This document shows positions 54,437 through 63,336 of a DNA stretch of 64,000 nucleotides, in pieces. Below the pieces are notes generated by a model. It was given only the letters and a program-made list of their open reading frames with translations, did not search any database and was not told the DNA's origin. The translations under genes were made by a program, and so were the position numbers. Positions within the stretch are counted from its first letter, which is position 1. Every line of letters starts with the position of its first letter. This DNA is from SG8-4 sp964598225 (GTDB lineage Bacteria; Planctomycetota; Phycisphaerae; Sedimentisphaerales; Anaerobacaceae): positions 4,633-68,632 of the forward strand of contig CAZRBG010000028.1 of assembly GCA_964598225.1 (NCBI GenBank), written 5' to 3'.

Positions 54437-57400
54437 ATGCCGAATAACGCTTACAGACACAAACTGACGCCGTGTTCAGCCAAATTCAATCGACGTTTAT
54501 GCGTTCTCGTTCTGGTTGGGATCCTGTTCCCGTGCGGCATTGCAGCCGGGGATGACTGGCCCATGTGGAGACACGACGCGGGCCGCTCCGCTGCGTCGCC
54601 TCAGGAACTGCCGGGCCAATTGCATCTGCAGTGGACGCGGGAGCTGGCCCCTCCGAGACCCGCCTGGCCGAAGAGCCAGGACCGCCTGCAATTCGACGCC
54701 TCTTACGAACCCATCGTGGCCGGGCAAACGCTCTTTGTCGGCTCGATGGTCAACGACCGCGTGACGGCCTACGATACGCAGACGGGCTTCGAGAAATGGC
54801 GCTTCTACACGGACGGACCCGTGCGATTCGCTCCTGTGGTCCACAAGGGCAAGCTCTACGTCGCTTCGGACGATGGTTACCTGTATTGCCTGGACGCCGA
54901 CAGCGGCGCTCTGATCCGCAGGTTTCTCGGCGGCCCTGACTCCAAAAAGGTGATCGGCAACGATCGACTGATCGGCATGTGGCCCGTGCGAGGCGGTCCG
55001 GTCCTCTATGAAGACAAGATTTACTTCGCGGCAGGTATCTGGCCTTTTATGGGCACATTCATCTACGCCGTCGACACCGAAACCGACCGGATCATCTGGG
55101 AAAACAGCGGCAGCGGACCGACGTATCTTTTGCAGCCACACTCAAGCCCTGCCTTTGCCGGTGTGGCGCCGCAAGGGTATATGGTAGCGACCGAGGACAA
55201 GCTGCTGGTCTCCGGCGGACGTTCCGTGCCCGCAGCCTATGACCGAAGGACAGGTGAGTTTCTCTATTACCACCTGAACAAGTACGGCAAGACCGGAACG
55301 TGCGAGGTCATCGCCTCGGGCGATTATTTCTTCAATCGCGGCGCCGTGCACAAGCTATCCGACGGCATAGCCGTCTCCAACGGCTCGGCGTCCGTCGTCG
55401 AAGGCGAGGTCATCTTCGGCCAGAGAAATGATTCTATCGTGGCCTACAAGCTCGAGCCGGGCGCCGAGAAAGCGGCGGGGCTCTGGCAAGTTGAAGTCCT
55501 GGGCGAAGGCGGCAGGGTTTATATGAAAGCGGGCTCGCGGTTGTATTGCAGCAGCGGGGATGAGCCGGGAACCATTCTGTCCGTTGACGTTCCCACGGAC
55601 AAATCCGAACCGAAGGTAACATGGCGGGCAAAGATAGACGGAGAGGTATGGAGCATGCTGGCCGCCGATGAAAAACTCTTCGCCACGACCTTAGAGGGTC
55701 GCATGTATTGTTTCGGCGGTAAAGAGATTGAGCCGAAACGCCATGCTCTGAATGTCAAGCCTCTGTCGGCCGCGCGAGGCCAATGGGAAGAAAATGCGCG
55801 GGAGATCCTTCGAGCAACGCGAGAGAAGGAAGGCTACTGCCTGCTGCTCGGCCTCGGCTCCGGCGAGCTTCTGTATCAACTGCTCGATCAATCCGACCAT
55901 CATATCATAGCGCTGGATCCGGACGCGGCAAAGGTCACGGCGATACGCCGAAGGCTCGACGAGGCCGGATTGTACGGAACGCGCGTCGCCCTTCACGTGG
56001 GCGACATTACAACCATGCAGCTTCCCCCGTACATGGCGAATCTCATCGTCGCGGAAGACCTCAAAGCCGCCGGTGCGCGTAAAGGCGATCTTTTCCTCAA
56101 GCGAGTTTTCCGTTCGCTCCGTCCTTACGGCGGCACTGCATGTTTCTCGATCCCTAAAAAGCGGCACGCCGGACTGCTTCAGCGACTCATAGAATTGAAC
56201 TTGCCCGGCAGTAAGGTGTCCAGCTCGGACGGCCTCTTTATGGTAACACGAAGCGGTTCCCTGCCCGGCTCGGCGCACTGGACGCACCAATACGCCGATG
56301 CCGCCAACACCGTCATGTCGAAAGACAAACGGGTCAAGGCCCCGCTGGGCCTATTGTGGTTCGGTGGCCCTTCCAACGACAGAGTCCTGCCGCGGCACGG
56401 ACACGGACCTTCGCCGCAGGTCGTCGGCGGGCGGCTCTTCATCGAAGGGCGAAACATGCTCCGGGCTGTGGACGTCTATACCGGCAGGCTGCTGTGGGAG
56501 AGGGACTTCCCCGACCTGGGCCGATATTACGATTACACAAGCCACGAGCCGGGCGCCAACGAAATCGGAAGCAACTATGTTTCCGTTTCTGACGCGGTGT
56601 ATGTGGTTTATGGAGACACGATTCACGTGCTCGACCCGGCCACGGGCCTGACAACGAGAGAACTAACGATGCCCGGAGAAGATAAACCACGCTGGGGCGC
56701 TATCATGGTTCAAGGGGATGCTTTGCTTGCAACGGCCTCACCGCTTAAAATTCCGCTTCAGCAGGAAAACGAGCAAAAGGCGCCGCCGGATAAAAAGCCG
56801 TTGATCGCCGGCAAGAACTTCAAAGCCACTCGTTTGAAAAATATCGCCGGCGTGACGATGCATGCCGATTACGCTTCCGCCAGCAAACTGCTCGTCGCAA
56901 TGGATCGGCACTCCGGCAAGGTTCTATGGACGCGACAGGCCCGGAACTCCTTCCGCCACAACGCCGTCGTTTTAGGCGAGGGAAAAGTTTTCTGCATCGA
57001 CGGCCTGAGCGAAGCCAAACTCGCCTACCTCAAACGTCGTGGATTCACCTCGGAAAACACACGTACGCTGTATGCGTTGGACGCCGGGACGGGAGACGTT
57101 TTGTGGAAGGCGAATGACGGTGTTTTCGGCACGTGGCTTGCATATTCGAGCGAGCACAATGTCTTGCTCGAAGCCGGCAGCTTCGCAAGAGATCGAGCGC
57201 CCGACGAGGCAGACAGAGGCATGGCGGTTTATAGAGTGTCGGACGGCAAGGTCCTTTGGAAGAACGACGACAGCTACAAAGGTCCGCCCATCATCTATCA
57301 CGACCGCGTCATCACACAGAATACCGGCGGCACCGGCTCGACCGCCGTAGAAGCCAAGGCGCTGTATTTGCCGACCGGCCGCACCGTCGTGGGCAGGCAT

Positions 57401-58330
57401 CCTGTGACCGGGCAGACAATTCCGTGGACGTGGATACGCTTCTACGGATGTAATACGGCCGTCGCCAGCGAGCACCTGCTGACGTTTCGCTCGGCCTCTG
57501 GGGCGTTCGCAGATCTTAGCGCCGCCGGGCGGGGAACCGCGAATATCGGCGGATTCAAGTCCGGCTGCACCTCGAACCTGATCGTCGGCGATGGCGTGCT
57601 GAACGCTCCGGACTATACGCGAACGTGCGTTTGCAGCTACCAGAATCAGGCATCGCTTGCCCTGGTGCATATGCCCGAGGTAGAGTACTGGACCTTCGAC
57701 TACTACCGGAATCCCAGCGAGCCTGCTGCTGTCAGGAAGGTCGGCATCAACTTCGGCGCCCCCGGCAACCGTCACACGGAAAATGGCACGCTGTGGCTCG
57801 AATTCCCGAGTATCGGCGGACCTTCACCTGATATTCCTGTCCGGGCGAAGTATGACAATCCCAGATGGATACGACAGAACAACTTGCGCATCAAGGGCGA
57901 TTACGACTGGATAGCCGCCTCGGGTGTCGTTGGCGTCACCGAAGTGGCCGTGCGCATGTTTATCCAGCCGGGGGAAAACTCATCCAGGATCGAAGCCTTC
58001 GACAAGCACATCGGGAATATCCCGACGTGGGAAGCAGATAAGATTGTGGGAGCTTTCGAGGAATCGAAACCATATACCGTGCGTTTGTATTTTGCGGAGA
58101 TTGCCGGTTGCAAAACAGGCCGGCGGGTCTTTGACGTCTCGCTGCAGGACAAGAAGGTGCTCAAAGAATTCGACATCGCAAAAGAAGCGGGCGGCGCAAA
58201 TCGTTCCGCGGTCAGGGAATTCAGGGGAATACTCGTAAAGGATGATCTGAGAATAACCCTCACACCTGCCGAAACAGCGCAGGCGCAACCGCTGCTCAAC
58301 GGCATAGAAATCATCGCCGAAGATTGGTAA
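54437..58330 (+). CDS. secreted PQQ-type propeller / methyltransferase-like / propeller / malectin-like protein
   Basis: 1297 residues from the ATG at 54437 (GGTGGGG upstream); the frame extends to a TTG at 54338 without support. The signal peptide is FNRRLCVLVLVGILFPCGIAA. Residues of about 35-450 form PQQ-like propeller blades ('YLYCLDADSGALIRRF', 'WENSGSGP'). About 455-600 reads as a SAM-methyltransferase Rossmann fold: LLLGLGSGELLYQLL (motif I), IIALDPDAAKV (acidic strand 2) and HVGDIT. About 610-1090 is a second propeller ('GRLLWERDFPDLG', 'GKVLWTRQARN', 'GDVLWKAND'). The end (about 1120-1297) holds a malectin-like sugar-binding fold with 'RVFDVSLQDKKVLKEFDI' and PLLNGIEI. Its role is unknown. 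It ends five bases from the convergent lyase gene. Confidence 0.8.
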   Translation: MPNNAYRHKLTPCSAKFNRRLCVLVLVGILFPCGIAAGDDWPMWRHDAGRSAASPQELPGQLHLQWTRELAPPRPAWPKSQDRLQFDASYEPIVAGQTLFVGSMVNDRVTAYDTQTGFEKWRFYTDGPVRFAPVVHKGKLYVASDDGYLYCLDADSGALIRRFLGGPDSKKVIGNDRLIGMWPVRGGPVLYEDKIYFAAGIWPFMGTFIYAVDTETDRIIWENSGSGPTYLLQPHSSPAFAGVAPQGYMVATEDKLLVSGGRSVPAAYDRRTGEFLYYHLNKYGKTGTCEVIASGDYFFNRGAVHKLSDGIAVSNGSASVVEGEVIFGQRNDSIVAYKLEPGAEKAAGLWQVEVLGEGGRVYMKAGSRLYCSSGDEPGTILSVDVPTDKSEPKVTWRAKIDGEVWSMLAADEKLFATTLEGRMYCFGGKEIEPKRHALNVKPLSAARGQWEENAREILRATREKEGYCLLLGLGSGELLYQLLDQSDHHIIALDPDAAKVTAIRRRLDEAGLYGTRVALHVGDITTMQLPPYMANLIVAEDLKAAGARKGDLFLKRVFRSLRPYGGTACFSIPKKRHAGLLQRLIELNLPGSKVSSSDGLFMVTRSGSLPGSAHWTHQYADAANTVMSKDKRVKAPLGLLWFGGPSNDRVLPRHGHGPSPQVVGGRLFIEGRNMLRAVDVYTGRLLWERDFPDLGRYYDYTSHEPGANEIGSNYVSVSDAVYVVYGDTIHVLDPATGLTTRELTMPGEDKPRWGAIMVQGDALLATASPLKIPLQQENEQKAPPDKKPLIAGKNFKATRLKNIAGVTMHADYASASKLLVAMDRHSGKVLWTRQARNSFRHNAVVLGEGKVFCIDGLSEAKLAYLKRRGFTSENTRTLYALDAGTGDVLWKANDGVFGTWLAYSSEHNVLLEAGSFARDRAPDEADRGMAVYRVSDGKVLWKNDDSYKGPPIIYHDRVITQNTGGTGSTAVEAKALYLPTGRTVVGRHPVTGQTIPWTWIRFYGCNTAVASEHLLTFRSASGAFADLSAAGRGTANIGGFKSGCTSNLIVGDGVLNAPDYTRTCVCSYQNQASLALVHMPEVEYWTFDYYRNPSEPAAVRKVGINFGAPGNRHTENGTLWLEFPSIGGPSPDIPVRAKYDNPRWIRQNNLRIKGDYDWIAASGVVGVTEVAVRMFIQPGENSSRIEAFDKHIGNIPTWEADKIVGAFEESKPYTVRLYFAEIAGCKTGRRVFDVSLQDKKVLKEFDIAKEAGGANRSAVREFRGILVKDDLRITLTPAETAQAQPLLNGIEIIAEDW

Positions 58331-58335
58331 GAAGA

Positions 58336-61300
58336 TCAGTGATCTTTCTTCACCTCAACCACGTAAACCATAGTCGGTTCGCTCGCTTCTTTTGGTTTGC
58401 GGTCGCGGTTGGGGGAGTCCGTTTTTTGCTGCATGTAGTGGTTTTCATCTCGCGGCAGCGGGCCGCGGTTAACGGCGCGGATGTTGGGGATTTGGGGGCC
58501 GTTGTCAACCGCTCGTTCGACAGTGTAATCTCCCGCTTTTCCTGTTAATAACTGCTCTCTTGTCAGGAGCATCTGTCCACGTCGAATCTTTGCGTGTCGG
58601 TTGCTGTAAGCAATACGGATTTTCTGGTCCTTCATGATTGAGATCCTTGGTGTGGGCGGGCGCTCGGGAATTGTGCCGCGGCCGTGGAAGTGGAAACGAT
58701 GATTCCAGTCGGTTAACTGGCTTACCTTCCACTTGCCGTTTGTCGGCGTTGCGACATAAAGCTGGTTATAACCGTCCTTGTCGAAACGAGTGTAACCGAT
58801 ATAGGGTCGGCCTTCGCTGTCCACTGCGAAGCTGCCGCCGTTCATCAGGCCGCTGTCCTGCTCGATGTCCTCGACCACATGTGCGCTTTCAGGCGTAATC
58901 GGCAGCTCCAGCTTGCGCCCGTCCCAGCCCGTCCACGTTGCGCCGCGGTCGGTGCTTTTAGCGTAGCAGATGTCGAAATTGGTGATTACGTCCGGCGTCT
59001 CGCGCCAGCACCAGGCGATATGCCACGTGCCGTGTGTGTCTTCACGCAGGCCGAAGGGATAGGCGTTACAGGTGGGTTTGCGATTCATGCCGTTGGTTAG
59101 AATCGGCGTAGCCTTCGTCCACTTTTGAGTCTTTTCGTCGTAATGAAGAAGAATCCGCATCCCGTTTCCGCTGCCGCCGTGCCGGTACATCAGGTAAATC
59201 GAGCCGTCGCGGAGTTTGAACAAGGTGGGGTAGGTCACTCTGTTTTCGTAGTCGCCGGTCCACCTATGAATCCCCTCGAAGCTGTGAATATCGCCGGGCT
59301 TATTCGTTCGGTAATATCGCAGCGGCGCGCAGTGCATATTGCCCGTCAGGTGGAGATCTCCGGCACGGTCCCGGAAAAGTAATATCTTGTTGTGAGTGTC
59401 CCACCCAACACGCTCGGGCAGCCTGGCGAAATCCCATTTTGTTCCGCCGAGTTTTCGCTTTCCCACGGTCATCCGGTGGTCGCCGTCATAGAAGGCGATA
59501 TACTGGTTCTCGCCGTCGGAGATAAGACAGCGCCCGCCATTCACAGGATGCGATGCCAGTCCTTTGGCAACCGGAATCTTACGCATATTCTTTTTTTCGG
59601 CAACGATACGTTCGGTTCCTGCGTCGTAGCCAACCACAAGACCGTCAACCTCCAACCTGCTTGCGAGGCCCTCTCCGGAGATCCGCCCCATAGGGGGCTC
59701 ATCCTCGCCCGTCAACATTACCACCCAGATATCAGAGTTGGCTGAACATGTCTCGATCTGCAGCGGATCGTCTGCTCTAATGGTGGCGTCGGCGGGATTG
59801 AGTACCCAGCCTTTGACCCAGCCGTTCCTGCCACGGAGCAGGAACGTGCCCCGCCCGCCCTCGGTGCTGCCGGATGCCTCGATGCCGTCGTCGCCTCTGT
59901 CGTCGCCGAGATTGGTGTTCCAGATGTACGTGTGGCTCTTGCCGCTGCGCACCCGATCAAGCGTGGAAAGTAATGCCGAATTCTTTCCCGGTGCAAAGTC
60001 AACGAGCAGGTGGCGTTTCAGATCGTCTACGCCGAGACTGGTATATGTGTCTCCGCCTCCGACGATGACATAGCCTCCATGCTCACGGCCTTCGGCGAGG
60101 ATGTGTCTGCCGTTCTTGCCGCTGTTCTTTCCGGCGTCAGCTTTGCCGTCGACGAGCAGTCGGCTGTGCAATTTCGCCCCTTTGCTCTTTGACGGGCCGC
60201 CGAAGAATGCCGTGCCGTGAGCGATCAGACGGATGCCGGTTGCCTCGCGCTTGTCCCACGCTTTGTGGTTGGCAAGGTCCGAGTAGATCGCGCAGAGGAT
60301 ATCGTCCTCATCGCGCCACCGGTTGCGGAAGAAGTAGCCTCCGGTCTTCTCGTCGAAGTGCCAGGGGGGCATAGCGCCTGTCGGGTCTTTTGTCTCAAGC
60401 CCCGGCGGGTAATGAATCAGCGCCCAAATCCAGGCAGCGCGGTCGTTGTCATATTTCTGCTCAGGTTTGCCGGGCGCAAGTGTGCCCATCTGGCGGTCGT
60501 AGAACCAGCCGAAGTACGGCAGTTGGTCTTTCGGCACGGAACTGATCGTCTGGCTAACCCAGCCCTCGTCGTTGATTGCCGTGCCGGAAACCCCCTGTTG
60601 GAGATACCTGCGCTGCGATGAGGAAGTCATCAGTGACGAACCGGTGAACATCTGCAATTTCCAGAAGGCGTGGTTTGCAAGCTCGTTTATGAGCTTATCG
60701 TCCCCTGTTTGAGCCAGCGCATAGCAGGCTTCGAGCAGGTAAGTTCCGCCGTAACCTGTGTATCCGATGCCTTCCTGCGACAGGCCGCCGGGACCGTAAG
60801 TGATCGCCATGTGGCGGGCGAGCTGGTTCTTGAGATACCTGAGCCGGTCGTGTCGTTTCCGGTCTTCATACGAGGCCAGGAGCATGACAAGCTCGCCGCC
60901 CCGGCAGACCGCCGCCCAGTTCGAGCCCCGGTCCACCTGGAGCTGGCTGTGGTGGTACTTCGGCCAGGCGTCGAGCGAACGGACGAGCACGTCTTTGATA
61001 TAGTCGCGCTGCTGTTGGCTCCACATATCGTAGCACCAGTCATACGCCAGCGCGAAGCCCTCGCCCACGGTCGCTTTGGCCAGGCCGTAAGTCTTGACCC
61101 GGTCGGGCAGCCGCTTGTCGGGATCAGGCTTGTCGTGAACGTCTTTGAGAACGTCAAAAGCCAGGTCGGCATATTTCTCCTGACCCGTTACGACGGCGAC
61201 AAACGCCGCCCCGCGCGCCATATATGCCCTGTCGTAGTTCCAGTTGCCGCTCGATGGATTATAGGGCCGGCTTCCTTTCTTATCGACCCAGGACTTGAGT

Positions 61301-61473
61301 GCCTCGAAGGCTTCGGCGTGGTGAGAGCCTTCCACCTCAATTGCAGCCCGAAGCTCGCTCACCTTCTCAGGCTTGAGAAAAAGTCGTGGGTGTCGTTCGT
61401 CTGCCGGGGCGGTCTGTATCGACTGGGACAGAGCGATCAAGCCGACGGCCATGACGGATGCTATGCAGTTCAT
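58336..61473 (-). CDS. heparinase II/III-like toroid fused to BNR_4 propeller (polysaccharide lyase candidate)
   Basis: 1045 residues with a short signal peptide (MNCIASVMAVGLIALSQSIQTA) and an AAGGA site before the ATG. Residues of about 25-380 are an alpha/alpha toroid ('DRAYMARGAAFVAVVTGQEKYADLA', 'GSNWAAVCRGG'), and about 380-640 a beta-sheet domain ('GGYFFRNRW', 'AHGTAFFGG'). About 650-1010 is a BNR_4-type propeller: GNMHCAPLRYYRT, 'VTYPTLFKLRDGSIYLMYRHGGSGNG', 'WHIAWCWRETPD' and 'GGSFAVDSEGRPYIGYTR'. BNR_4 propellers occur in ulvan lyases of families PL24/PL25, so the protein may contain two lyase-type domains. The fusion is unusual. Confidence 0.75.
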   Translation of the reverse strand: MNCIASVMAVGLIALSQSIQTAPADERHPRLFLKPEKVSELRAAIEVEGSHHAEAFEALKSWVDKKGSRPYNPSSGNWNYDRAYMARGAAFVAVVTGQEKYADLAFDVLKDVHDKPDPDKRLPDRVKTYGLAKATVGEGFALAYDWCYDMWSQQQRDYIKDVLVRSLDAWPKYHHSQLQVDRGSNWAAVCRGGELVMLLASYEDRKRHDRLRYLKNQLARHMAITYGPGGLSQEGIGYTGYGGTYLLEACYALAQTGDDKLINELANHAFWKLQMFTGSSLMTSSSQRRYLQQGVSGTAINDEGWVSQTISSVPKDQLPYFGWFYDRQMGTLAPGKPEQKYDNDRAAWIWALIHYPPGLETKDPTGAMPPWHFDEKTGGYFFRNRWRDEDDILCAIYSDLANHKAWDKREATGIRLIAHGTAFFGGPSKSKGAKLHSRLLVDGKADAGKNSGKNGRHILAEGREHGGYVIVGGGDTYTSLGVDDLKRHLLVDFAPGKNSALLSTLDRVRSGKSHTYIWNTNLGDDRGDDGIEASGSTEGGRGTFLLRGRNGWVKGWVLNPADATIRADDPLQIETCSANSDIWVVMLTGEDEPPMGRISGEGLASRLEVDGLVVGYDAGTERIVAEKKNMRKIPVAKGLASHPVNGGRCLISDGENQYIAFYDGDHRMTVGKRKLGGTKWDFARLPERVGWDTHNKILLFRDRAGDLHLTGNMHCAPLRYYRTNKPGDIHSFEGIHRWTGDYENRVTYPTLFKLRDGSIYLMYRHGGSGNGMRILLHYDEKTQKWTKATPILTNGMNRKPTCNAYPFGLREDTHGTWHIAWCWRETPDVITNFDICYAKSTDRGATWTGWDGRKLELPITPESAHVVEDIEQDSGLMNGGSFAVDSEGRPYIGYTRFDKDGYNQLYVATPTNGKWKVSQLTDWNHRFHFHGRGTIPERPPTPRISIMKDQKIRIAYSNRHAKIRRGQMLLTREQLLTGKAGDYTVERAVDNGPQIPNIRAVNRGPLPRDENHYMQQKTDSPNRDRKPKEASEPTMVYVVEVKKDH

Positions 61474-61681
61474 AGAATTCCTTTCGAGTAAGGTGTAACG
61501 GGCCAGTCGCAGGCGTTCGCGGCCGGCCGCCTGTCTGTTGCGAATACCTTACGGCATCAGACCCGATAATTCAAGAGTCGCAGCCGCTCTTATCCGTGCC
61601 GGCAATATTGCCTCTTGTACCAGAGGCAAAAGGCGATAGAATTATTCGGTGTTACCGTAAATAGATGAGGATGTTGAAATT

Positions 61682-62614
61682 ATGAGCAATAAAGCTTCCG
61701 GTAACGGTGGGTGGATCACTCGCCGGGTGTTCCTGAAATCATCGATTGCCTCGCTGGCGGCTCTGCCTCTGTCATGTGATCAACTGGGCGGGCTGAGCAG
61801 CGGACCACGCGCCACGCGGTTCGGCATAGTGACGGACTGCCATTACGCCGATGCCGATGCGGCAGGCACGCGTTACTATCGCGAGTCGCTCGATAAGCTG
61901 GCTGAGTGCGTGGAGTTGATGAACGCCGAGAAAGTGGACTTTCTCATCGAACTCGGCGATTTCAAGGACCAGGGAAGGCCGCCGGTCGAGCGGGAGACGC
62001 TGTCGTACCTCGAGGCGGCCGAAAAGGTCTTTCGTCAATTCAACGGGCCGAAATATCACGTCCTCGGCAACCACGACATGGACAGCATCTCCAAGGAACA
62101 GTTTTTGAGCCGAGTTGAAAATACAGGCATAGACGCGGGCCGCAGTTACTACTCATTCGACATCAATCGGCTGCACTGCGTTGTGCTCGACGCCAACTAC
62201 AGAACCGACGGAGCGGACTACGACCACGGCGATTTCAACTGGACCGACGCCAACGTTCCTGCGGCAGAACTGACCTGGCTGACGCGGGACCTCATCGCGG
62301 CAAACGGGCCTGTAATCGTGTTCACGCATCAGCTCCTCGACGGGACCGGCTCGGTCTACGTGAAAAACGCCGATGAGGTCAGGCAGATTCTGGAAGGCTC
62401 CGGCAAGGTGATCGCCGTCTTTCAGGGCCATCACCATACTGGAAGCTACAACCACATAGCCGGGATCCACTACTATACGTTGAAGGCCCTCGTCGAAGGG
62501 ACCGGGCCTGAGAATAATTCCTACGCGACCGTCGAAGTCCGGCCCGACGGCGCCGTCATCGTTACAGGTTATCGAAAAGCCGTGAGCAAGCAGCTTGCGA
62601 GAGTTCAGGATTAA
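61682..62614 (+). CDS. calcineurin-like metallophosphoesterase, Tat-exported
   Basis: 310 residues. The twin-arginine signal is ITRRVFLKSSIASLAALPL; a following cysteine (C32) might be lipidated but the lipobox is poor. The five metal motifs are present: TDCHYAD near 51, LGDFKDQ near 91, LGNHDMD near 130, VFTHQLLDG near 216 and QGHHHTGSY near 252. Such exported enzymes hydrolyse phosphomonoesters or diesters. It stands alone between the divergent lyase gene and the regulator pair. Confidence 0.88.
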   Translation: MSNKASGNGGWITRRVFLKSSIASLAALPLSCDQLGGLSSGPRATRFGIVTDCHYADADAAGTRYYRESLDKLAECVELMNAEKVDFLIELGDFKDQGRPPVERETLSYLEAAEKVFRQFNGPKYHVLGNHDMDSISKEQFLSRVENTGIDAGRSYYSFDINRLHCVVLDANYRTDGADYDHGDFNWTDANVPAAELTWLTRDLIAANGPVIVFTHQLLDGTGSVYVKNADEVRQILEGSGKVIAVFQGHHHTGSYNHIAGIHYYTLKALVEGTGPENNSYATVEVRPDGAVIVTGYRKAVSKQLARVQD

Positions 62615-62808
62615 GAATAACCGTTATGAAACAACGGAAAAGTGCTTGATGCAACATTACCCTCCGGATCGGTCTCGATCATCGAATTCACGTTGAAATA
62701 ATTACAAAGAGTCAGCAACTGGTGGCTCAGCCTGGCGGATGATAGCAGACTTTTTTGTCTTTTTTCTGCTTTCCTGAGGGTAAAAACGCCGATTATAAAA
62801 ATTTTTCC

Positions 62809-62858
62809 GAATATATTTTATTTTTCTCTTGCAGGTTTTATTTATATAAAATATATTC
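62809..62858. promoter_or_regulatory. 13-bp inverted repeat upstream of the BlaI-type gene (possible operator)
   Basis: Perfect arms GAATATATTTTAT (62809-62821) and ATAAAATATATTC (62846-62858), separated by 24 bases and ending 28 bases before the BlaI-type start. The AT-rich dyad lies where an autoregulatory operator would be. The classical BlaI box TACAnTGTA is not present. Confidence 0.5.
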
Positions 62859-62886
62859 TTACTTAATCAAATAAGGAGAATATATC

Positions 62887-63303
62887 ATGTCAGCATCGAA
62901 GAAGAAGAAAGGCAGGCGAAAGAAGGTGGTCGCCGAACTGACCGAGGCCGAATGGGAGATTATGAACGTCGTCTGGGAGAAAGAGCCTTGTGCGGCCGGG
63001 ACCGTCCAGGAGGCTCTGGCCAAGAGCAGAGACTGGGCATACGCAACGGTGAAGCTCACGATGGACCGGATGGTCAAGAAAGGCTTTCTGGAAATTAACA
63101 AGATACGGAACCTTCAACTGTTCCGCTCCTGTATAACCGAGGTCGAAGCAAGGCGCGGGGAGCTGCGCAAGATGCTCAAACGTGCTTTCGGCGGGACTCT
63201 CACACCCATGCTCAAGTTCCTCATCGAGCACGAGGGTCTCTCAAAAGAAGAAGCGGCACAGCTCCGCGAGTTGGTCAGCAAAACCGGCAAGAAGAAAGAT
63301 TAA
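62887..63303 (+). CDS. BlaI/MecI/CopY-family winged-helix repressor
   Basis: 138 residues. A lysine-rich start (KKKKGRRKK) precedes the winged helix: LTEAEWEIMNVVWEKEP, then 'TVQEALAKSRDWAYATVKLTMDRMVKKGFLE', which contains the recognition helix. The C-terminal part is helical for dimerisation ('LKFLIEHEGLSKEEAAQLREL'). The family is inactivated by proteolysis through a BlaR1-type partner, and such a partner starts 33 bases downstream. An AAGGAG site precedes the ATG. Target genes are unknown; in planctomycetes these pairs are seldom linked to beta-lactamases. Confidence 0.92.
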   Translation: MSASKKKKGRRKKVVAELTEAEWEIMNVVWEKEPCAAGTVQEALAKSRDWAYATVKLTMDRMVKKGFLEINKIRNLQLFRSCITEVEARRGELRKMLKRAFGGTLTPMLKFLIEHEGLSKEEAAQLRELVSKTGKKKD

Positions 63304-63336
63304 CGGAACATAATCAAATAAGCGGGAGGATTACAA

